Origin: Planctomycetota bacterium
GTDB taxonomy: Bacteria; Planctomycetota; Planctomycetia; Gemmatales; Gemmataceae
Assembly: GCA_003669555.1 (NCBI GenBank)
Contig: QWOS01000043.1
Span: 1 to 58,281 of the forward strand
DNA: 58,281 bases
Direction: 5' to 3'
Positions 54,384 through 58,281 of the stretch are shown piece after piece. The notes under the pieces were generated by a model. It worked only from the letters and a program-made list of their open reading frames with translations. It did no database searches and was not told the origin of the DNA. Position 1 is the first letter of the stretch. Each line of letters starts with the position of its first letter. Both the position numbers and the translations under genes were made by a program.

Positions 54384-56087
54384 TCAGGGAAATTCCACCA
54401 CTTCGCCCCCGGAGCGGGTGATCCACTTCTTCAAAGTCTCCGGCGCCAGGCTTTTTACGATAACCCGCACGCTACCATCCGCCAACAAAACCTGAAAGTA
54501 ATCGCGGATCGGCAGGCCCAGGGCCGGCAAGGCTGCCTTGGGGTTGAAAAACAGCTCATCCGGCGCTGCCCAGGGCACCGCCTCCCCGGCTTCCACCACC
54601 ATCAGGGTGTTGGAAGTGCCATCAGTGATGGCCTCCATGCGGGTGCCCTGGTCATTGGGAAGCACCCCGGCTTTGCCAGCGTTGAACAAGGCATCATTGC
54701 CATAGAATACCCGGAATGGCGTCTTGTTCGAGGCAGGCAGTGCCGGGTCGTTGAACACCTTGATCAGGACCTCCGAAAGTGGCTTGTTGTTGGGGCTGTC
54801 CCAGGCCTCGTCCAGCTTCCATTGGTTATAAATGGCCGCCTGCTCGATATAGGGCAAAATCAGCACCCGCCAGGAGTAGAGCGGCTTGCCCCGCTTGTCC
54901 ACCACAAAGGCGGGCGGAAACTGATTGTAGGTTGAGTGATAATTGTGCAGGGCCAGGCCGATCTGTTTCAGGTTGTTGGAGGCTTCCATGCGCCTGGCCG
55001 CTTCGCGCACCTTCTGCACTGCGGGCAGCAGCATGCCGATCAGCAGCGCCGATTCGGTGGTGCCCATCCGCAGGTGGTTGCCGGCCATTTTACCAACGAC
55101 CGAGACGGTATTTCCATCGCGCTGAAACTCCAGCTTTGCCAGCAGGTCATCGTATTGGGCCAGGGAACCCGCATAATAAGCGAACAGGGCGGTGACCAAT
55201 GGCCCATTCATTCCCGGGGTGTTGAAGTTGCCGATCCCGCCGAAAAGTTCCTTCCCGACATCCTCACCCAAAGCCCCCAGCGCAGGTATGATGCCTGAGA
55301 AACCCTCACCAGCTTTCAGAAAACCGCGTACCACCCGGGTCTGGAGTTGCCAGTTTTCCAGGCTGGCCTCGGCCAGTTTGTCCGTTTGGTACAGAACCGA
55401 GGCCTGTGCCACAGCAGCCCCTTCTGTGAAATGCACGCCCACTCCCGCCAGGCTGGCCCCTTTCAGCGCCTGGAACATTGGTCCATTCAACTGCAACCCC
55501 TGGATCTGGATGCCGGCATCAACGAAAAATGCGCCTGGATCGGCGCTAATCCATGCTGAAACAGCCTCCTTGTTGGCCAAGGCCTGGGCTTGCTTCCATA
55601 CCGGACGATTGTCCCGGGGCAATTTGGCATAGGGCACCAGCGATGACGAAGGCCCCATGGCCACGGTTTCAGGATCCACCTGCATCAGCATCCATGAACC
55701 ATCTCCCAGAAGAGTCACATTCTCGACAATGGTTGCCGGCTTGGTCCAGCCAAACTGTTTGGCAAGGTCACGGATGGAGGTAGGCCTGGAAAAATGGGCC
55801 ACCATCACCTGCCGGGTTTCCTTGTTTTCATCGAGATGAAACAGGATCCCACCCACAGAGACCAGGTCGCCAGGGGCGAATGGCAGCTTTTTTAGAAAAC
55901 CATCGATGGCTTCCTGTCCAGCCGCGTCCCATACCTTGCGGATTGGTTCAACCAGAGGCGAGGTGGCCAAACTGGCAACCGTGGCCTGAAAGAAAGCCAG
56001 GGTTCCTTTGGGAAGACTGATACCCTGGGCCGGAGCCCAGTGGGCGACCATGATCCAGGCCAGAGCGGTCAAAAGGCATTTGCGCAT
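54384..56087 (-). CDS. DUF1559-type protein with long N-terminal domain
   Basis: 567 residues. Seen: a signal peptide (MRKCLLTALAWIMVAHWAPAQG), a long beta-rich N-terminal domain (about 25-355) with no known motif, then a C-terminal DUF1559 core from residue 360: NNLKQIGLALHNYHSTYNQFPP, YSWRVLILPYIEQAAIYNQW, and DGTSNTLMVVEAGEAVPWAAP. DUF1559 proteins normally carry an N-terminal pilin-type helix; here that is replaced by the secreted domain. The neighbouring gene has the same build. Function unknown; extracellular or surface location likely. Confidence 0.85.
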   Translation of the reverse strand: MRKCLLTALAWIMVAHWAPAQGISLPKGTLAFFQATVASLATSPLVEPIRKVWDAAGQEAIDGFLKKLPFAPGDLVSVGGILFHLDENKETRQVMVAHFSRPTSIRDLAKQFGWTKPATIVENVTLLGDGSWMLMQVDPETVAMGPSSSLVPYAKLPRDNRPVWKQAQALANKEAVSAWISADPGAFFVDAGIQIQGLQLNGPMFQALKGASLAGVGVHFTEGAAVAQASVLYQTDKLAEASLENWQLQTRVVRGFLKAGEGFSGIIPALGALGEDVGKELFGGIGNFNTPGMNGPLVTALFAYYAGSLAQYDDLLAKLEFQRDGNTVSVVGKMAGNHLRMGTTESALLIGMLLPAVQKVREAARRMEASNNLKQIGLALHNYHSTYNQFPPAFVVDKRGKPLYSWRVLILPYIEQAAIYNQWKLDEAWDSPNNKPLSEVLIKVFNDPALPASNKTPFRVFYGNDALFNAGKAGVLPNDQGTRMEAITDGTSNTLMVVEAGEAVPWAAPDELFFNPKAALPALGLPIRDYFQVLLADGSVRVIVKSLAPETLKKWITRSGGEVVEFP

Positions 56088-56153
56088 GCTGCGATCTCCG
56101 TGTGCCGTCGTCCTGTATACGAGCGGGCCGCTTGCTGTTTTCTGAAGTTGCGT

Positions 56154-57893
56154 TTATTTGAGCGGCTCGGGGGTGGGCATGCCATCGGCACGCTCGATGT
56201 ACAGCCGCAACAATTTTTCCGCTGTATCTTTGGTGATCTGGCGCACGCTGGCGTCAAACATGACCATTGCGGCAGTTTTTCGTTCCCCCACACCCAGCGC
56301 TGGTAGTGCCTTCTTGCCATCGTAGTCGAAGGCATCGGGGGCTGCCCAGGGCGTGGCCTCTTTGGCCTCCACCACAGCCAGGGTGTTCGACATGCCGTCG
56401 GTGATGGCTGCAAACCCGAACAGGCCTTTTGGGTCAGGCTTGCGGGGATTCCAGCCCGGGGGGCTGGCTGTCCAGCCAGCCTTGTCCCCAACAAAAACGC
56501 GGTAGTGGGTTTTGTTCGACGGATTTTCCGGATCAGCGTACACCTTCACCACCATCGCACTGAGCGCCTTGTTTTCGGGGCTGTCCCACGGCTTGTCCAT
56601 GTTCCACTTCTTGTAAAGAGCCTCTTCTCCGATATAAGGCAGCAACAGCACACGCCATGAATACAACGGCTTGCCGGCCTTATCCAGCACTGCTGCTGGC
56701 GGCAGGAAGGAATGAGTGCCTTCAAAGTGATGGATACCCAGGCCGATCTGTCTCAGGTTGTTCATGCTGCGGGTGCGGCTGGCTAACTCGCGGGGACTGT
56801 CTGGTTTCAATTCTTCAGACATTTCCTCCATTTGTGGTTCCGGCGCCGTGGGAACAGCAGAACCGGCGCGCTGCGAGGGCGGCTGGAGGCTCAACTGGCC
56901 CTGGGCGGCATAGCCATATAAACCCAAGGACAGCAGCGGCCCGAACGGGCTCGCCTGCATGGTATCGATGGTCAGGGTGGCTGTTACCAGCTGGCCCGTT
57001 CGCCTGATTGGGAGCTTTTCAAGCTCCTGACCCAACAGATTCATTCCGCCAAGCCCTAAAACTGCAAAAGCATGCTCCAGCATCTGCTTGTCTGGGAGAG
57101 CCATGTCTTTGCGCAGTTCGGCTTTGCCCTGGTTCAATACTTTCAGACCCAGGTCCTTGGCAGCCCGGGTGGCCCCGATGGCGGCCACTGCTTCCTTTTC
57201 GCTTGCATAGGCCATCTCCAGTTCGCAAGTGATCGACTTGGCATCCACAGCGAGATTCAAATGAAGCGTTGTGGCCTGGACCAAGGGAGTGAACGGTTCA
57301 GGCACCGCACCCACCAGACCATCCGACAAAGGGTTTTTCTCCAGCCGTATTGCCACCTGGCCCTCGAGCAATTTGCCCGGCTTGACCGGGCGTTTTTTTC
57401 GGCTCAGTGCCTGGATCACGGCCTCCCTGCTTCCCAGTAGCAATGCACCATCCAGGGCCGGGGCCACCACGAAAAGGGGCTGCTTTTCATGACTCCAGAT
57501 CACGCCGGCGCCTTCGCGCTCCATTCGGGCGCCATGGCCAAGGAACATCTGGGCCGCCTTATCCAGGTCCACCGTTCCTGTACTGGATATAGCCAGTAAA
57601 AACCGGGGCATGCCATCATGGCCCTGCCACACCGCCCCACTGATTTCCTCAAATTCTTCCAGACGCGGGCTCATCTGCAACTGCAAAAGAGCCTGGGCGG
57701 CCCCGCCCCGCAAAATGGCCTCGCGCATATCGGCGAAGAGGGGGCCGCGCCACAAAGCTTTGAAATCGAACCGCGCGGTGGCAACCGCGTCTTCAGGCAG
57801 CCAGCCCAGGGTGCCATCGCCTGCCTGAACAGGGGAGGCAAATCCAGCCAAAACCAGGCAGCAGCAGCCGGTCAAAAACAAAAGGGGGCGCAT
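56154..57893 (-). CDS. DUF1559-type protein with long N-terminal domain (relative)
   Basis: 579 residues and the same design as the adjacent gene: signal peptide (MRPLLFLTGCCCLVLAGFASPVQA), a unique N-terminal domain (about 25-375), then the DUF1559 core with NNLRQIGLGIHHFEGTHSFLPP, YSWRVLLLPYIGEEALYKKW, and DGMSNTLAVVEAKEATPWAAP. No pilin leader helix is present. The start ATG at 57893 has GGGGAAAG about 7 bases upstream; 25 open codons before it are ignored. The two genes form a tandem pair about 66 bases apart, and the tandem structured repeats lie upstream of this one. Confidence 0.85.
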   Translation of the reverse strand: MRPLLFLTGCCCLVLAGFASPVQAGDGTLGWLPEDAVATARFDFKALWRGPLFADMREAILRGGAAQALLQLQMSPRLEEFEEISGAVWQGHDGMPRFLLAISSTGTVDLDKAAQMFLGHGARMEREGAGVIWSHEKQPLFVVAPALDGALLLGSREAVIQALSRKKRPVKPGKLLEGQVAIRLEKNPLSDGLVGAVPEPFTPLVQATTLHLNLAVDAKSITCELEMAYASEKEAVAAIGATRAAKDLGLKVLNQGKAELRKDMALPDKQMLEHAFAVLGLGGMNLLGQELEKLPIRRTGQLVTATLTIDTMQASPFGPLLSLGLYGYAAQGQLSLQPPSQRAGSAVPTAPEPQMEEMSEELKPDSPRELASRTRSMNNLRQIGLGIHHFEGTHSFLPPAAVLDKAGKPLYSWRVLLLPYIGEEALYKKWNMDKPWDSPENKALSAMVVKVYADPENPSNKTHYRVFVGDKAGWTASPPGWNPRKPDPKGLFGFAAITDGMSNTLAVVEAKEATPWAAPDAFDYDGKKALPALGVGERKTAAMVMFDASVRQITKDTAEKLLRLYIERADGMPTPEPLK

Positions 57894-58013
57894 GGTGTCT
57901 TTCCCCGTGTAAGGGCAGGGTTCACGACTTGATAATCTGGAAGGTAACAGAAATCCCTGGCAGTGCAAAAAGGGCTGCTGCTCAGGGAAAAAGGAGGGTG
58001 AGGCAGCAAAAAG

Positions 58014-58122
58014 AAAACCGGGCTGATGGCGGCAGTGAGTCGTCCCCGTTCACTGTTTCAAACATGCGTGTGTCGTCCCCACACACGCACAACTGTTCCA
58101 TCAGCCCGATTGGTCGGGCATT
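58014..58122 (-). repeat. 109-bp structured repeat, copy 1
   Basis: First of two identical 109-base units. Plus-strand pairing: outer stem GGGCTGATGG (58020-58029) with CCATCAGCCC (58098-58107); inner hairpin CAGTGAGT/GTTCACTG (58033-58040, 58048-58055) and inner hairpin TGCGTGTGT/ACACACGCA (58065-58073, 58081-58089), both with loop CGTCCCC; a third hairpin GCCCGA-TTGG-TCGGGC (58104-58119) shares bases with the outer stem, so the two exclude each other. Read on the minus strand the outer stem is followed by GGTTTTCTTTTT, like a terminator, and the loops read GGGGACG. It lies 121 bases upstream of a DUF1559 gene. Confidence 0.9.
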
Positions 58123-58172
58123 AAAGGTGTTCAAAAAAAGAAGACTAACCAGAAATTTGGGTCAAGGAAGTA

Positions 58173-58281
58173 AAAACCGGGCTGATGGCGGCAGTGAGTC
58201 GTCCCCGTTCACTGTTTCAAACATGCGTGTGTCGTCCCCACACACGCACAACTGTTCCATCAGCCCGATTGGTCGGGCATT
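58173..58281 (-). repeat. 109-bp structured repeat, copy 2, may continue beyond the window
   Basis: Identical at every base to the unit starting at 58014, with the same stems and loops. The start-to-start distance is 159 bases; the 50-base spacer is AT-rich and unrelated. On the minus strand its outer stem is followed by GGTTTTTAC. The unit ends exactly at the window edge, so whether more copies follow is unknown. Confidence 0.9.

Noticed and set aside
53703-54935. 410-residue plus-strand frame opposite rtcB and the DUF1559 gene
   Set aside because: Spans two genes and matches no family.

Overview
The window is typical chromosomal DNA of a planctomycete, most likely of the Gemmatales/Isosphaerales kind. 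The evidence is a GC-rich sequence carrying a DUF1549/DUF1553 cytochrome-type protein paired with a DUF1501 protein, two formylglycine sulfatases, two DUF1559-type proteins, a Gfo/Idh oxidoreductase with a twin-arginine leader, HEAT-repeat and beta-propeller proteins, and a leucine-rich-repeat remnant. There are no phage genes, transposases, CRISPR arrays or rRNA genes. I recognise about 46 protein genes and one tRNA.

Layout. 1-5.4 kb: 5' part of an adenine deaminase gene, sulfatase, 2TM protein, secreted metallopeptidase-like protein, DUF1294 protein and a TIM-barrel isomerase. 5.5-14.6 kb (+): a tightly packed run of MazG-like protein, large membrane protein, ABC ATPase, galE, two secreted proteins and a lipoprotein lipase; several start/stop codons overlap. 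14.6-16 kb: a gene-poor stretch with a small zinc-ribbon gene and an AT-rich island. 16-24 kb: beta-lactamase-fold hydrolase (+), then on the minus strand NAD(P)HX dehydratase coupled to a 950-residue HEAT-like protein, lysA and argH. 24-29 kb: LRR remnant, beta-propeller protein, SprT, tRNA-Arg(UCU), and a minus-strand cluster of MlaE permease, methyltransferase and a small unknown protein. 29-37 kb (+, with ung on minus): infC starting at AUU, Gfo/Idh oxidoreductase, patatin lipoprotein, small membrane HExxH protein, second sulfatase, ung, and ilvC of fungal type. 37-42.7 kb: FtsK (minus), then trmL, a small unknown, a Nudix hydrolase, a disordered Arg/Glu/Pro protein (+) and a PPP-type phosphatase (minus). 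42.8-48.3 kb (minus): a fused cytochrome b/molybdopterin oxidoreductase and two adjacent 573-residue HEAT plus beta-propeller proteins. 48.7-52.9 kb (+): DUF1549/DUF1553 and DUF1501 pair. 53-58.3 kb (minus): RtcB-like ligase and two DUF1559-type proteins.

How the genes fit together. Housekeeping functions (arginine, lysine, branched-chain amino acid synthesis, IF-3, FtsK, TrmL, Ung, RtcB, tRNA) are scattered among lineage-specific secreted and membrane proteins. Conserved bacterial operons are mostly dispersed: infC lacks rpmI/rplT, ilvC lacks ilvBN, and mlaE lacks mlaFD.

The most unusual item is at the right edge. Two identical 109-bp units, 159 bp apart, fold into a branched structure. It has a 10-bp outer stem and two hairpins with different stems but the same seven-base loop; read on the minus strand the outer stem is followed by a T-tract. 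They lie upstream of the DUF1559 genes and look like a tandem structured RNA or regulatory element I do not recognise. The array may continue past the window. Assignments come from reading the sequence and from family knowledge; no database search was run.
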